Assembly (NCBI GenBank): GCA_003313425.1
Contig: NHZP01000038.1
Location: 232,501 to 281,502, forward strand
Direction of reading: 5' to 3'
Source: Pseudopyrenochaeta lycopersici
Taxonomy: Eukaryota > Ascomycota > Dothideomycetes > Pleosporales > Pseudopyrenochaetaceae
Length of the DNA: 49,002 nucleotides
Under the pieces are notes generated by a model. The model did no database searches. It saw only the letters and a program-made list of their open reading frames with translations, and had not been told where the DNA came from. Positions 10,201 through 20,716 of the stretch are shown one piece after another. Numbering within the stretch: the stretch's first letter is position 1; each line of letters opens with the position of its first letter. A program made the position numbers and the translations under genes.

Positions 10201-11504
10201 GCGCTACTTGTCGCCGAACAAAAAGCCCTCGGGACGGCAAGCATGGTTACTTGCGGCCACTGCCAGTGCCTCATGGACGCTGGACGGAAATTTCGGTCGA
10301 TTTTATTCAAGATTTACCTGCCTCTCAGCTGGATGGCCGTACTTTTAAGAATATCCTCGTCATTATGGACCGCCTCACGAAAAGACGGCACTTTTTCCCC
10401 ACGTATGGCCGTACCGCAGCTGAAGCCGCTAGGTGCTTCATGGAGGTCTTCAAATTGCATGGCATTCCCCTCAGTATTGTCTCTGACCGCGGTTCAAATT
10501 TCGTTGGTCGGTTTTGGAGGCGGGTCTGTGAGCGACTGCGTATCCAACAGCGCTTGTCAACGGCCCATCACCCTGAATCAGACGGGCAGACTGAGCGGGC
10601 AAATCAAGCCTTGGAAATTTATCTTCGTCAGTACATCAACTACGCGCAAACTGACTGGGCTGCCTGGCTTTACGTCGCTGAGTTTCAGGCCAACGATACA
10701 GTTAACGCCTCCACAGGCATGACGCCATTCTTTGCGGATCTCGGATATCACCCTCGCAGTGGCATACACCCAGGGGAAAACCGCGACGAAAAGCTCAGTA
10801 GCGCCGCAGCTAGTGATAAAATCCGGGCAGACGAGCTCATGAACACCCACGCGGACCTAGTCGCTCATTTGCAAGAACAAATGCTATGGGCTCAACAAGA
10901 ACAAGCTCACCACGCCAACACCTCTCGCCAATCAGTGCCAAAGTACGCTGTTGGAGACCGAGTTATGGTTAACACGATTAATTGGTCCACCAAACGGGAA
11001 TCAAAGAAGCTGGACCTTAAGTGGGCAGGGCCTTACAGCGTCACGAGAGTCGTGCATGACGGCCGGGCGTATCAATTGGACCTTCCACCAGACATGTTGG
11101 GCAGCGGAGTTTTTCCTGTGTTTCACCCTAAGCTTCTTCGGCCTGCGCCCTCGAAAGGGCTTCCAGATCAAGCGCCAGCTCAGCCAGTAGCCGTTGAGGT
11201 GATTAATCCTGACGGCGAGGTTCAAGACGAGTGGCTTGTTGACGATTTTCTTGATTGCCAGCAAACTAGCGTTAAAGGCCGCCGAAAGCGCGAGTGGCAG
11301 TACCTGATCAAATGGACTGGATACCCGAAACCCACCTGGCACCCGGCGACTGAGTACCCCGACAACTACGACGCTTATCTGTTTCATTGGCGACAGCCTG
11401 ATAAGCCTAAGCCACCTACTTGTCGAATGCCTCCAAATTGGTCACCACTCAACGAGGATAGGCTAGCTGCAGAAGAGTATCTCAGCGGCGACGAAGGTAT
11501 CTAA
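7173..11504 (+). CDS. Pol polyprotein (protease-RT-RNase H-integrase-chromodomain)
   Basis: Open from 7173 in the -1 frame relative to gag, with no ATG until 7377, so it is presumably made as a Gag-Pol fusion. Domains in order: retropepsin around 7425-7433, where the active-site triad reads Asp-Asp-Gly, not Asp-Ser/Thr-Gly; reverse transcriptase about 8200-8950, with YLDD at 8688-8699; RNase H about 9120-9540, with TDASG (Asp codon at 9192) and ITDHKNLEWF; integrase with an HHCC zinc motif about 10089-10215 and catalytic Asp 10299, Asp 10485 and Glu 10593 (D-x35-E); a GPY/F module about 11020-11130; and a chromodomain about 11230-11400 (YLIKWTGYP), which in chromoviruses directs integration to modified histones. 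No stops or frameshifts. All catalytic residues except the protease second residue are standard, so the element may be active. Confidence 0.95.
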   Translation, partial: GRCSFGGRVTPDKSPSSGVNNRSWETALAATYQGGIHKPVAQALLRRTQAVWKDKLCLDSPDQFAFTSMIGQRENAPHVARTLADDGADANFISQRFLQLTRGFQLIPLITPIVCEGYEGVASESITHRVEFYMKIDSHFEHTSAYVLNQCGAFDLVLGFRWRKLHAPRFDYRQGTIEFPDAYCQTECWQHSHTPRVVCERATPDASTQPSSSTDSRNEGKTSRRQAKLDTAAPAKPDDEHQVPHQQTKPAVGIKVVSLRAIRAFAKRKNHPLFMMVRRSPPGASRKIRRAAAQKDYDKFFDPPKEVSLKDILPPHLLKEYASIIPVFDKAAAAKLPDHSEHDHEIKLKPGAKVPNHRARPFSGEQFEAIEQYVREMEARDFIFQGPSAARNNLLIVAKPGGGIRVCVDYRDLNEASVKDRYPIPFFRETLAKLNKAVIFSKFDVVHAFHRIRMKPGSEWLTAFSTRQGTYQYRVMPMGLCNAPATFQRAINSALFEYLDKFCTAYLDDILVFSESVEAHIEHVKKVLTRLKEKGFYVDPRKSEFHTDRIKFLGMMITNKGIEIDPEKIEAVQQWETPKTARDVLAFLGYTGFSRRFIEGYSKIALPLTRLVKATVVEKKSSNPDKPAYKKVRYEPIVWGEEEAKAFEALKTAFRVGVVLKHFDPAKQIHIFTDASGWASGGVMKQYNDKDVLQPVAFFSKKHSPAECNYDIYDLELMAIIRAFEEWEPELMGSSQPIQVITDHKNLEWFMTTKKLSRRQARWSLFLSQFDFKIVYAPGETNGEADALSRRPQDTPTDAEDPRHGTRAAILGPRVLSPGMQPAVATALRALALGQPESPDQMSQEQAKVVQFCFTRARETDFPVEFDNDDNDPTPIDGTIDPSLPRYEDDHRSTEEILDAAYADDAMAKKAFEAIDTETAKLPSWFHKNGYYFSAADLSSTGEGASRRLWIDKTRLYVPPDPRLRRRIMELCHDHQIAGHKGPRNTFFLMYSRYYWPKMHLSIKRYCDACATCRRTKSPRDGKHGYLRPLPVPHGRWTEISVDFIQDLPASQLDGRTFKNILVIMDRLTKRRHFFPTYGRTAAEAARCFMEVFKLHGIPLSIVSDRGSNFVGRFWRRVCERLRIQQRLSTAHHPESDGQTERANQALEIYLRQYINYAQTDWAAWLYVAEFQANDTVNASTGMTPFFADLGYHPRSGIHPGENRDEKLSSAAASDKIRADELMNTHADLVAHLQEQMLWAQQEQAHHANTSRQSVPKYAVGDRVMVNTINWSTKRESKKLDLKWAGPYSVTRVVHDGRAYQLDLPPDMLGSGVFPVFHPKLLRPAPSKGLPDQAPAQPVAVEVINPDGEVQDEWLVDDFLDCQQTSVKGRRKREWQYLIKWTGYPKPTWHPATEYPDNYDAYLFHWRQPDKPKPPTCRMPPNWSPLNEDRLAAEEYLSGDEGI
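7188..7227 (+). promoter_or_regulatory. Candidate -1 frameshift signal at the gag-pol junction
   Basis: Within the 28-nt gag/pol overlap is a G5 run (7188-7192) on which the P-site GGG codon can slip back one base. After an 8-nt spacer containing the gag stop (7198-7200) comes a perfect 8-bp stem, CCCCAGAC (7201-7208) with GTCTGGGG (7220-7227), around an 11-nt loop. Slip site, spacer and stem follow the usual order for programmed -1 frameshifting, although the G run is not a standard X-XXY-YYZ heptamer. Stop-reinitiation is less likely because pol has no ATG near its start. Confidence 0.6.
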
Positions 11505-11679
11505 AAAGTTTTGCTCAAGTTGGCGCGCCTCAATTTGATTTGCGCGCCTTCAGCCTCAATTCGCGCATCTATAGCCTCAAGATTGCCCGCCTTCGCCCTC
11601 ACTCTGCGCAGTGCGCCTCGCTTTGCGCGCCACGTCTAGGGACCTTGCAACTGAACGAAAATTGCAAAGGTTGCTCCCA

Positions 11680-11840
11680 TATGTATCGTACGAAGGTCTT
11701 TGGGTTCTGTTTTCGCGTCGCGGGGTAGAAGTGTCGGAAAACACCTCGGAGCTCGGCGATTTTGTATGGGAAACCGTTTAGACATGCGCAGCGCCATACA
11801 AAGCCTATTGCCGGATTCACCGAGTTAGAGGGACTTAGTG
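11680..11840 (+). repeat. Dispersed repeat R, copy 4 (in the chromovirus 3' UTR)
   Basis: Starts TATGTATCGTACGAAGG and keeps the CGCGTCGCGGGG core, the AACACCTCGGAGCTCGG segment and the CATGCGCAGCGCCATACAAA segment of the copies at 151, 1107 and 1766, with scattered differences further right. Confidence 0.75.
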
Positions 11841-11905
11841 GTGAACGGTTTTCTTATGTTTTATCTCAAATTTTTGTCTCTCAGTTCAGAGGCCCTCACT
11901 ATTTT

Positions 11906-11916
11906 GAAGGGGGGGG
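11906..11916 (+). promoter_or_regulatory. Polypurine tract of the chromovirus
   Basis: An uninterrupted purine run, GAAGGGGGGGG, three bases before the 3' LTR: the expected primer for plus-strand DNA synthesis. Confidence 0.85.
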
Positions 11917-11919
11917 TCG

Positions 11920-12184
11920 TGTCAGGGTTCAATCCTTTCAGGTTACTAGACGCAGGTGAAAGGGTTCAATCCTGCCAAGTTACTAGACGCAGGTGAAAGG
12001 TAACTGTTACCTCTTACCTTTCACCAAGCTAGGTAACTGGATCGGGACTAGCCTGCTCTAGCTTATGTATATAGGCAGCACCTCTCCCCCGAAGGTGAGA
12101 GGTATCTGCTATTTTGTCCATTTCCTTTTAAATTGAGTTTCTTCAACTAAGACCGTCCCAACTGTGCGTGTTGACTGCCTTACA
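11920..12184 (+). mobile_element. Chromovirus 3' LTR (LTR3, 265-bp form)
   Basis: Identical to the 5' LTR at 4265-4529. Its right edge joins GATACATTGC of the copia-B fragment, the same junction found after LTR4 and LTR5, so it is also the left boundary of the tandem array. Confidence 0.93.
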
Positions 12185-12544
12185 GATACATTGCAGCCTT
12201 AAAGCTAATAAGATAACTAACACATTAGGATAGCTGGCTGACTAAGTATGATTACGCAGTAACTATCGCAGAGACTAAAGAAATTAGAGAAGTCTAAAAA
12301 TTAAATTATGTAATATAAGATTTCCTAAACGCAGTTAGTAAGGTTAGCCCTAACTAGGTGCTATTATTCTAAGACTAAGGAAGACGCGAGCTAGGAATAA
12401 ATTAAAAAGAAATAATAAAACGCTTCTAAGATTACATGAGCTTATACTACCTAAAAGGGAGATAGTAGAAGGGCGCTTTTATTGTAAGTAAAGCTTTATA
12501 TCTCGCTGGTAGTGGTGTATCTACCTAGGATATAGATAGGGACG
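12185..12544 (+). pseudogene. Copia-B, left fragment (gag region), RIP-decayed
   Basis: Resembles, with divergence, the copia-A gag region around 13310-13680, including the AATAATAAAACGCTTCTAAG and AGGGCGCTTTTATTGTA-like blocks. It ends in GGACG directly before the copia-A LTR; GGACG recurs after the copia-A 3' LTR at 26727-26731, so copia-A sits inside copia-B with a 5-bp target duplication. Exact duplicates lie at 16451-16810 and 20717-21076. Stops occur in every frame. Confidence 0.8.
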
Positions 12545-15500
12545 TGTCAGATACAAGATGGGTGCCCGGAAAGAGTATGCTGTTAGAACTATAGCACAGC
12601 AGCGAGCGTACGCGATACTGCATTGTAGCACATAGCTCGGGTGTAACTACTTAGCACACACACTACATAAAAAGGATAAAAAAAAAATAGAAAAGAACTT
12701 AGACAGTATTAATACAATAAAATAAAACCTATTAATATACCTTATCGCATTTAAGTATTCTATCTAATAATTAAGAGTCTTACTGTCTTAATTACACTCT
12801 GAAACAATGTCGCTGTTAATAATACGAGAACTAACCGTAATCCTAATAGACTACACGACGTACACGCTATAGCTGCAACAGCTAGAAACGCGATGCGTCT
12901 CCCTTAACGTGTAGGAACAGATAGATCCTACTTAGAATATTCTTCTAAAAACGAAACTAAGAATCCTAACTAAGCTAGACATTACAAAGTACGAGAGAAA
13001 GATAACGCTTAGTAACAACGACAACAGGGCACCTCTGCGACTAGAGGCCCTGTCCAAGCTCTCAATAAACAGCCTTAAGGTGTAGAAGGAGGACACCGAC
13101 TTCTATAAACTCCGCCTTAAGTTATACAAGATAGTAGACAGAGACTATCGCAAAGAACAGGCGAATATAGATAAAGTAGTAGTATATATCTAATAATCTA
13201 TATCACCCCACCTTATAAAGAACTGCTGTAAGCTAGGTAAACTAATTTAAACGTAGCTTATTAGCCTAAAATAAACAGTTAGAATAGACGCTAAAGAAGA
13301 ATAGTTGCGAGCACGTTACTAATACCTAGCCGCACTTAAACTAATAAGACAGCCTAGGAGTTAGGACACCTAGCTCTTAGAATACGACTACGCTGCAACG
13401 AACGCGGAGACTAAAGGGGTTACTAAAATACAGAATATACAAGATATTATATAAGACTTTCTTAACTTAGTTATAAAGATAGCGCTAACTTAGGTAATAA
13501 CATTCTAGGACTATAGTTAGTAAGAATAAAATATAACTCGCAAAGAAATAATAAAACGCTTCTAAGAACACATAAGTAAGTACCACCCTTTAAAGGGGAA
13601 GTAGTAGAGGGGCGCTTCTACTGTAGAGAACACCTTATTTCTCGCTGCTAGTAGTAAATCCACCCTAGGCACTAACAGGGACGCCTCTTACGTTACTAAT
13701 AGCGTACTATCTACTCTAACTATACAGGGGAGTTAGAGAAGACCTCGTTAAAAACGAACTTTTAGTTAAAATACTATATCTAAGTAGTCCCTAATAGGAG
13801 ATACAGCAGCAGCTAAAGGAGTAAAATACCCTACTTATAAACAACACTATAGACTAGAGAATTATTACTATATCTATATAAATAAAGTACTAGAGTAGTT
13901 TACACCTTGCTTAGGAATCGCAGTAATAGTAAGGCACTAACTAAAACATAACGCTAACCTGCAAGAACAGCTTAGGAGCGGGAAAAGAGCTCGCATAAAA
14001 ACACTAACTATTAAAATGTTAACGTCTTAGACACCTAAAATGTCTACAGAGTAACTAGAGGGACAGAAGATTTTAATAATTAATGCTGCCTTAACTACTA
14101 TATTATTTTAAGCAGAAGCTTTAGACTATCTACTAAGGCACTTATTTATTTTAGACTTAGGATCTATAATACATATTATAAATAATTGTAACTAAGTCTA
14201 AGACCTCTGTCCGCCTACAGCTGCAGACTGTATTTAGGCTAGAAATACACAGATCTAGATACAAGGATATAGATTAGTCCTGCTTAACCTTATTAGACTA
14301 AACAGGCTAACTAAACTTAAACTGCGTAACGTAGTCTAGTATCTAGACATCCTATGTAATTTAGTCTCTTTTAGACTACTTAGATAGTAAGGGATGTGGT
14401 AGGATAACTAGAGTAACCCCACTACTCTAAAGAGACAGGATAACACTATAATTATACACCTAAAGGAGGCACATAGCTAATAGATACTTAAGTATTAGGA
14501 TAAGGGCGAAGCTGCCTTCTTCACGAAAGTAATTAACTCCCGCACTAAGTAATTAGCATAAAAGGCTAACGCTATATAGTAGCATAGGCAAATAGGACAC
14601 CTAGGACTAGCAGCAATTAAGCACTTAGTCTAACAATCTAAGGGGGTGCGCATTAAAGGAATTACTACTATATAATATAACGCATGTAGAAGAGCTAAGA
14701 CTAGACGCTAGATAAGACGCACACCCTAAGTAAATAACTAAGGCCCTAAGGAAAGACTCGCTATTAACTTCTATACGTATAAGGAAGGAAGTTTAATAAA
14801 AGAGAAGAGTTAGATGCTAGTTACTAATTAGTACTCTAGTTTTATGTAGGATTTCTACTTTAAGGATAATTAACTTAGAAAGTCTATTATTAGGTTTCTA
14901 GATATTATTATCTGCTTCCTAAAGAAGCAGTATAATATTACAGTTAAGGTTATTAAATGCGACGGAGAGATCGCGACTACTAAACCTAAAGTTTTAAGAT
15001 AGTATACTGCGCGCTTAATTTAATTAGAGCCCTCCGCCCTATACACTTAATCCTAGAACAGTAGAGCTAAACGCTTAGAGGGTGTAGTAAAAGACAAATC
15101 GCGCATAATATAATTAGACGCAAACCTACTATAGGAACTATAGCTAGAGATTGTACGAGCAGTAGTGTACCTATATAATTAAACGCTAAACTACTTAAAC
15201 GCCTAGAAGTTACCCTACGAAGTTTTCTTTACTACAGCAGCCTTATACGATAGTATAATTACCTCTCTATAGAAACTAAATTAAGCCTATCTTAAGGCAT
15301 ACGGTTATAAGACATTCGCCCTTACTAATAATATACTTTAAGGTAAATTACGACTCTAACGTCTTAACCCTAGAGTATAGATAGGATACCTTGTTAGATA
15401 CTAATCCTCTAATATCTACAGAATCTAGATTCTATCTATAGCTAAAGTAATTAGTACTTAAGATATAGTATTTAATAAAGAATTACTATTTAACAGGAAG

Positions 15501-16148
15501 ACAGAAGACCTTATAGACAACCTTATATACAGCACGTTAAACAAGATAGCTGTATAGATAAGGACAGTTAAACTGCTAGAACTAACCTATAAGGAACCAG
15601 AGACCTAAACGTTCTATAAAGATAATACTATTTAAGACTCTAAAATAACCTAGTAAGATAACTAACTAGGTTACTATTAAGGGAGGAAGATTAACTATAC
15701 CTACCCCTCTCTACTAACTACTCTGCCGCTAGTAGCTCTGCTTACGTAACTGTTATCTAGCGAGTATTAAGGAGATAGCTAAACAATATCTAGCTTATTA
15801 AAAATAATTCCTTAGGAAGCAGCCTTTATAGCGGGCACCTAAGCAGGGCACGTTAGAACCTATAATAGGAAGATAATTAATAAGGCCTAGATAAAGCAAA
15901 TGTTAGCCTAAGAATTAAAGCTATATTAAAGTAAGTTACTACTGCTGCTAACTTCTTACATAAGAATTAAGAAACATCCTCTTTATAAATAGTTTAAGGA
16001 AGCTAAGAAAGAGCACCTTAAAAGCTATTATAAGGTAAAATTATAGTCTAAAGTACTAATAAAGAAGATTAAACTAATAGGATAACAGATCCTTAATTAT
16101 ATATAGGTGTATACCTACAAACTAGATAAGAACTATTACTTACTAAAG
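12545..16148 (+). mobile_element. Copia-A, 5' part, array copy 1 (RIP-decayed Ty1/copia)
   Basis: 5' LTR at 12545-12769 (TGTCAGATAC start; the end corresponds to TATCTGACA, here mutated), then gag, protease and integrase remnants. Legible through the stops: a protease-like Phe-Ile-Leu-Asp-Leu-Gly-Ser near 14150; a GAG-pre-integrase HRQIGHLGL-type block near 14580; a CxxC pair near 14685; integrase core and KAYGYKTFALTNN-like zinc segment near 15300. The gene order protease-integrase-RT is that of Ty1/copia. TpA is very frequent, with TAG and TAA stops where Trp or Gln is expected. It is cut by LTR4 at TAAAG; the RT and RNase H parts follow only the last unit. Confidence 0.88.
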
Positions 16149-16450
16149 TGTCAGGGTTCAATCCTTTCAGGTTACTAGACGCAGGTGAAAGGGTTCAATC
16201 CTTCCAAGTTACTAGACGCAGGTGAAAGGTAACGATCCTGCCAAGTTACTAGACGCAGGTGAAAGGTAACTGTTACCTCTTACCTTTCACCAAGCTAGGT
16301 AACTGGATCGGGACTAGCCTGCTCTAGCTTATGTATATAGGCAGCACCTCTCCCCCGAAGGTGAGAGGTATCTGCTATTTTGTCCATTTCCTTTTAAATT
16401 GAGTTTCTTCAACTAAGACCGTCCCAACTGTGCGTGTTGACTGCCTTACA
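16149..16450 (+). mobile_element. Chromovirus LTR4 (302-bp form)
   Basis: Same as LTR5 and LTR6. Left flank TAAAG, right flank GATAC: an array junction, not an original insertion. No RIP decay, although embedded in heavily decayed sequence. Confidence 0.92.
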
Positions 16451-19400
16451 GATACATTGCAGCCTTAAAGCTAATAAGATAACTAACACATTAGGATAGC
16501 TGGCTGACTAAGTATGATTACGCAGTAACTATCGCAGAGACTAAAGAAATTAGAGAAGTCTAAAAATTAAATTATGTAATATAAGATTTCCTAAACGCAG
16601 TTAGTAAGGTTAGCCCTAACTAGGTGCTATTATTCTAAGACTAAGGAAGACGCGAGCTAGGAATAAATTAAAAAGAAATAATAAAACGCTTCTAAGATTA
16701 CATGAGCTTATACTACCTAAAAGGGAGATAGTAGAAGGGCGCTTTTATTGTAAGTAAAGCTTTATATCTCGCTGGTAGTGGTGTATCTACCTAGGATATA
16801 GATAGGGACGTGTCAGATACAAGATGGGTGCCCGGAAAGAGTATGCTGTTAGAACTATAGCACAGCAGCGAGCGTACGCGATACTGCATTGTAGCACATA
16901 GCTCGGGTGTAACTACTTAGCACACACACTACATAAAAAGGATAAAAAAAAAATAGAAAAGAACTTAGACAGTATTAATACAATAAAATAAAACCTATTA
17001 ATATACCTTATCGCATTTAAGTATTCTATCTAATAATTAAGAGTCTTACTGTCTTAATTACACTCTGAAACAATGTCGCTGTTAATAATACGAGAACTAA
17101 CCGTAATCCTAATAGACTACACGACGTACACGCTATAGCTGCAACAGCTAGAAACGCGATGCGTCTCCCTTAACGTGTAGGAACAGATAGATCCTACTTA
17201 GAATATTCTTCTAAAAACGAAACTAAGAATCCTAACTAAGCTAGACATTACAAAGTACGAGAGAAAGATAACGCTTAGTAACAACGACAACAGGGCACCT
17301 CTGCGACTAGAGGCCCTGTCCAAGCTCTCAATAAACAGCCTTAAGGTGTAGAAGGAGGACACCGACTTCTATAAACTCCGCCTTAAGTTATACAAGATAG
17401 TAGACAGAGACTATCGCAAAGAACAGGCGAATATAGATAAAGTAGTAGTATATATCTAATAATCTATATCACCCCACCTTATAAAGAACTGCTGTAAGCT
17501 AGGTAAACTAATTTAAACGTAGCTTATTAGCCTAAAATAAACAGTTAGAATAGACGCTAAAGAAGAATAGTTGCGAGCACGTTACTAATACCTAGCCGCA
17601 CTTAAACTAATAAGACAGCCTAGGAGTTAGGACACCTAGCTCTTAGAATACGACTACGCTGCAACGAACGCGGAGACTAAAGGGGTTACTAAAATACAGA
17701 ATATACAAGATATTATATAAGACTTTCTTAACTTAGTTATAAAGATAGCGCTAACTTAGGTAATAACATTCTAGGACTATAGTTAGTAAGAATAAAATAT
17801 AACTCGCAAAGAAATAATAAAACGCTTCTAAGAACACATAAGTAAGTACCACCCTTTAAAGGGGAAGTAGTAGAGGGGCGCTTCTACTGTAGAGAACACC
17901 TTATTTCTCGCTGCTAGTAGTAAATCCACCCTAGGCACTAACAGGGACGCCTCTTACGTTACTAATAGCGTACTATCTACTCTAACTATACAGGGGAGTT
18001 AGAGAAGACCTCGTTAAAAACGAACTTTTAGTTAAAATACTATATCTAAGTAGTCCCTAATAGGAGATACAGCAGCAGCTAAAGGAGTAAAATACCCTAC
18101 TTATAAACAACACTATAGACTAGAGAATTATTACTATATCTATATAAATAAAGTACTAGAGTAGTTTACACCTTGCTTAGGAATCGCAGTAATAGTAAGG
18201 CACTAACTAAAACATAACGCTAACCTGCAAGAACAGCTTAGGAGCGGGAAAAGAGCTCGCATAAAAACACTAACTATTAAAATGTTAACGTCTTAGACAC
18301 CTAAAATGTCTACAGAGTAACTAGAGGGACAGAAGATTTTAATAATTAATGCTGCCTTAACTACTATATTATTTTAAGCAGAAGCTTTAGACTATCTACT
18401 AAGGCACTTATTTATTTTAGACTTAGGATCTATAATACATATTATAAATAATTGTAACTAAGTCTAAGACCTCTGTCCGCCTACAGCTGCAGACTGTATT
18501 TAGGCTAGAAATACACAGATCTAGATACAAGGATATAGATTAGTCCTGCTTAACCTTATTAGACTAAACAGGCTAACTAAACTTAAACTGCGTAACGTAG
18601 TCTAGTATCTAGACATCCTATGTAATTTAGTCTCTTTTAGACTACTTAGATAGTAAGGGATGTGGTAGGATAACTAGAGTAACCCCACTACTCTAAAGAG
18701 ACAGGATAACACTATAATTATACACCTAAAGGAGGCACATAGCTAATAGATACTTAAGTATTAGGATAAGGGCGAAGCTGCCTTCTTCACGAAAGTAATT
18801 AACTCCCGCACTAAGTAATTAGCATAAAAGGCTAACGCTATATAGTAGCATAGGCAAATAGGACACCTAGGACTAGCAGCAATTAAGCACTTAGTCTAAC
18901 AATCTAAGGGGGTGCGCATTAAAGGAATTACTACTATATAATATAACGCATGTAGAAGAGCTAAGACTAGACGCTAGATAAGACGCACACCCTAAGTAAA
19001 TAACTAAGGCCCTAAGGAAAGACTCGCTATTAACTTCTATACGTATAAGGAAGGAAGTTTAATAAAAGAGAAGAGTTAGATGCTAGTTACTAATTAGTAC
19101 TCTAGTTTTATGTAGGATTTCTACTTTAAGGATAATTAACTTAGAAAGTCTATTATTAGGTTTCTAGATATTATTATCTGCTTCCTAAAGAAGCAGTATA
19201 ATATTACAGTTAAGGTTATTAAATGCGACGGAGAGATCGCGACTACTAAACCTAAAGTTTTAAGATAGTATACTGCGCGCTTAATTTAATTAGAGCCCTC
19301 CGCCCTATACACTTAATCCTAGAACAGTAGAGCTAAACGCTTAGAGGGTGTAGTAAAAGACAAATCGCGCATAATATAATTAGACGCAAACCTACTATAG

Positions 19401-20414
19401 GAACTATAGCTAGAGATTGTACGAGCAGTAGTGTACCTATATAATTAAACGCTAAACTACTTAAACGCCTAGAAGTTACCCTACGAAGTTTTCTTTACTA
19501 CAGCAGCCTTATACGATAGTATAATTACCTCTCTATAGAAACTAAATTAAGCCTATCTTAAGGCATACGGTTATAAGACATTCGCCCTTACTAATAATAT
19601 ACTTTAAGGTAAATTACGACTCTAACGTCTTAACCCTAGAGTATAGATAGGATACCTTGTTAGATACTAATCCTCTAATATCTACAGAATCTAGATTCTA
19701 TCTATAGCTAAAGTAATTAGTACTTAAGATATAGTATTTAATAAAGAATTACTATTTAACAGGAAGACAGAAGACCTTATAGACAACCTTATATACAGCA
19801 CGTTAAACAAGATAGCTGTATAGATAAGGACAGTTAAACTGCTAGAACTAACCTATAAGGAACCAGAGACCTAAACGTTCTATAAAGATAATACTATTTA
19901 AGACTCTAAAATAACCTAGTAAGATAACTAACTAGGTTACTATTAAGGGAGGAAGATTAACTATACCTACCCCTCTCTACTAACTACTCTGCCGCTAGTA
20001 GCTCTGCTTACGTAACTGTTATCTAGCGAGTATTAAGGAGATAGCTAAACAATATCTAGCTTATTAAAAATAATTCCTTAGGAAGCAGCCTTTATAGCGG
20101 GCACCTAAGCAGGGCACGTTAGAACCTATAATAGGAAGATAATTAATAAGGCCTAGATAAAGCAAATGTTAGCCTAAGAATTAAAGCTATATTAAAGTAA
20201 GTTACTACTGCTGCTAACTTCTTACATAAGAATTAAGAAACATCCTCTTTATAAATAGTTTAAGGAAGCTAAGAAAGAGCACCTTAAAAGCTATTATAAG
20301 GTAAAATTATAGTCTAAAGTACTAATAAAGAAGATTAAACTAATAGGATAACAGATCCTTAATTATATATAGGTGTATACCTACAAACTAGATAAGAACT
20401 ATTACTTACTAAAG
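16451..20414 (+). mobile_element. Array unit 2: copia-B fragment plus copia-A 5' part
   Basis: Copy of 12185-16148 with no difference noted. The copia-A LTR is at 16811-17035. No intact gene; the decay is the same as in units 1 and 3. Confidence 0.92.
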
Positions 20415-20716
20415 TGTCAGGGTTCAATCCTTTCAGGTTACTAGACGCAGGTGAAAGGGTTCAATCCTTCCAAGTTACTAGACGCAGGTGAAAGGTAACG
20501 ATCCTGCCAAGTTACTAGACGCAGGTGAAAGGTAACTGTTACCTCTTACCTTTCACCAAGCTAGGTAACTGGATCGGGACTAGCCTGCTCTAGCTTATGT
20601 ATATAGGCAGCACCTCTCCCCCGAAGGTGAGAGGTATCTGCTATTTTGTCCATTTCCTTTTAAATTGAGTTTCTTCAACTAAGACCGTCCCAACTGTGCG
20701 TGTTGACTGCCTTACA
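20415..20716 (+). mobile_element. Chromovirus LTR5 (302-bp form)
   Basis: Same as LTR4 and LTR6, with the same TAAAG / GATAC flanks. Confidence 0.92.

Larger units (their letters stand above)
11505..11919 (+). other. Chromovirus 3' untranslated region with repeat R copy 4
   Basis: Non-coding sequence between pol and the 3' LTR. 11520-11640 holds imperfect GCGCGCCTC-type short repeats. 11680-11840 is repeat R, also found three times at the left end of the window. 11906-11916 is the polypurine tract GAAGGGGGGGG, followed by TCG and the LTR. R upstream of the tract would be copied with the element, which could explain how it spreads. Confidence 0.75.
4265..12184 (+). mobile_element. Complete Ty3/gypsy chromovirus retrotransposon
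   Basis: A 7,920-bp element with identical 265-bp LTRs (4265-4529 and 11920-12184), a self-priming-type primer site next to the 5' LTR, gag, pol with protease, reverse transcriptase, RNase H, integrase and chromodomain, and a polypurine tract at 11906-11916. LTR identity and open frames argue for recent insertion and possible activity. The flanks CCTGT (left) and GATAC (right) do not match, so the original target duplication is gone; LTR recombination has replaced at least one flank. Integrase chromodomain, gag without a zinc knuckle and the primer arrangement fit the fungal Tf1/sushi-like chromoviruses. Confidence 0.93.
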
